DNA from: Deltaproteobacteria bacterium RIFOXYA12_FULL_61_11
GTDB taxonomy: Bacteria; Bdellovibrionota_F; JAHFAK01; YA12-FULL-61-11
Reading direction: 5' to 3'
NCBI GenBank assembly: GCA_001799195.1
Contig: MGSU01000024.1
Span: 522-20,351, forward strand
Length of the DNA stretch: 19,830 bases
The notes below the pieces were generated by a model, which was given only the letters and a program-made list of their open reading frames with translations, searched no databases and was not told the origin of the DNA. Of this stretch, positions 19,598 through 19,830 are shown one piece after another; the stretch's first letter is position 1, and each line of letters opens with the position of its first letter. Position numbers and translations under genes: made by a program.

Positions 19598-19830
19598 CTG
19601 TTAATGAATTTATAAATTATTTAATATGCTAAAAACTAATAATATTTTATATCATGTAACCATAATATGATAATATTTTTGAATTTATCCATCCTCGGTG
19701 GTGCGACCTTGTCCCCACCTCGGGGCATGGCTGACCCTGGCCAACAAATGAGCAAAATGCAATTCACAAGAATTGAAATATAGAATAATACATTGAAATA
19801 ATAATATTAATGAAAAATAATTAAAATAGA
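19598..19830. other. AT-rich gene-free end of the window
   Basis: No gene is supported here. It is mostly AT-rich, broken by a short GC-rich piece around 19690-19745. It includes the palindrome AATTTATAAATT (about 19608-19619) and TATCAT...ATGATA arms (about 19650-19675), upstream of the sigma-54 promoter. They could bind an activator or bend the DNA. Confidence 0.4.

Noticed and set aside
1-19830. CRISPR arrays, rRNA genes, insertion sequences and toxin-antitoxin pairs
   Set aside because: I found no regularly spaced repeats, rRNA sequence, transposase motifs or recognisable toxin-antitoxin genes.

Overview
The window looks like chromosome from a Gram-negative bacterium with GC-rich coding sequence. 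Many products are Sec-exported lipoproteins with clear lipoboxes. There is a sigma-54 activator, an SBBP-type propeller lipoprotein, a SUMF1/FGE-fold protein and a very large glycosidase-like lipoprotein. This mix recalls deltaproteobacterial or Myxococcota/Bdellovibrionota-type genomes, but no marker gene here fixes the taxon. Intergenic regions are locally very AT-rich (about 120-290 and 19600-19830), in contrast with the genes.

Region 1 (1-8050) is host sequence. An NtrC-type response regulator (350-1729) is followed by a sigma-54-like promoter and an 863-aa lipoprotein with a C-terminal propeller. Next, under its own sigma-70 promoter, comes a PhnD-like substrate-binding protein with a C-terminal membrane anchor. 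Convergent to these is an operon of three small, mutually related lipoproteins (6608 down to 5522). Upstream of that operon on the minus strand is a secreted protein with a Met-Pro repeat linker and a 10-cysteine C-terminal region.

Region 2 (8208-13752) is an integrated mobile element of about 5.5 kb, flanked by a 16-bp direct repeat. One repeat copy is the 3' end of a complete CAU-anticodon tRNA gene. The element carries a P4-type integrase, a 265-aa protein of unknown function, an AlpA/excisionase-like HTH protein, a small CxxC...CxxxxC protein, an archaeo-eukaryotic-type primase-polymerase, a terminase-small-subunit-like protein and small ORFs, all on the minus strand. There are no capsid, tail, portal or large terminase genes. 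This is the architecture expected of a compact phage satellite (PICI/P4-like) and is the best candidate for an undescribed system in the window. Its insertion appears to have moved the tRNA gene about 5.5 kb away from its original terminator, which is still next to the distal att site.

Region 3 (13813-19830) is host again. It holds the tRNA promoter, a 1488-aa lipoprotein resembling six-hairpin glycosidases, a GC-rich intergenic stretch that could fold, and an FGE-fold protein behind a second good sigma-54 promoter. The tail of the window is AT-rich and without recognisable genes.

The host genes read as cell-envelope functions. The response regulator plus two -24/-12 sites suggest a small local sigma-54 regulon, but that link is an inference.
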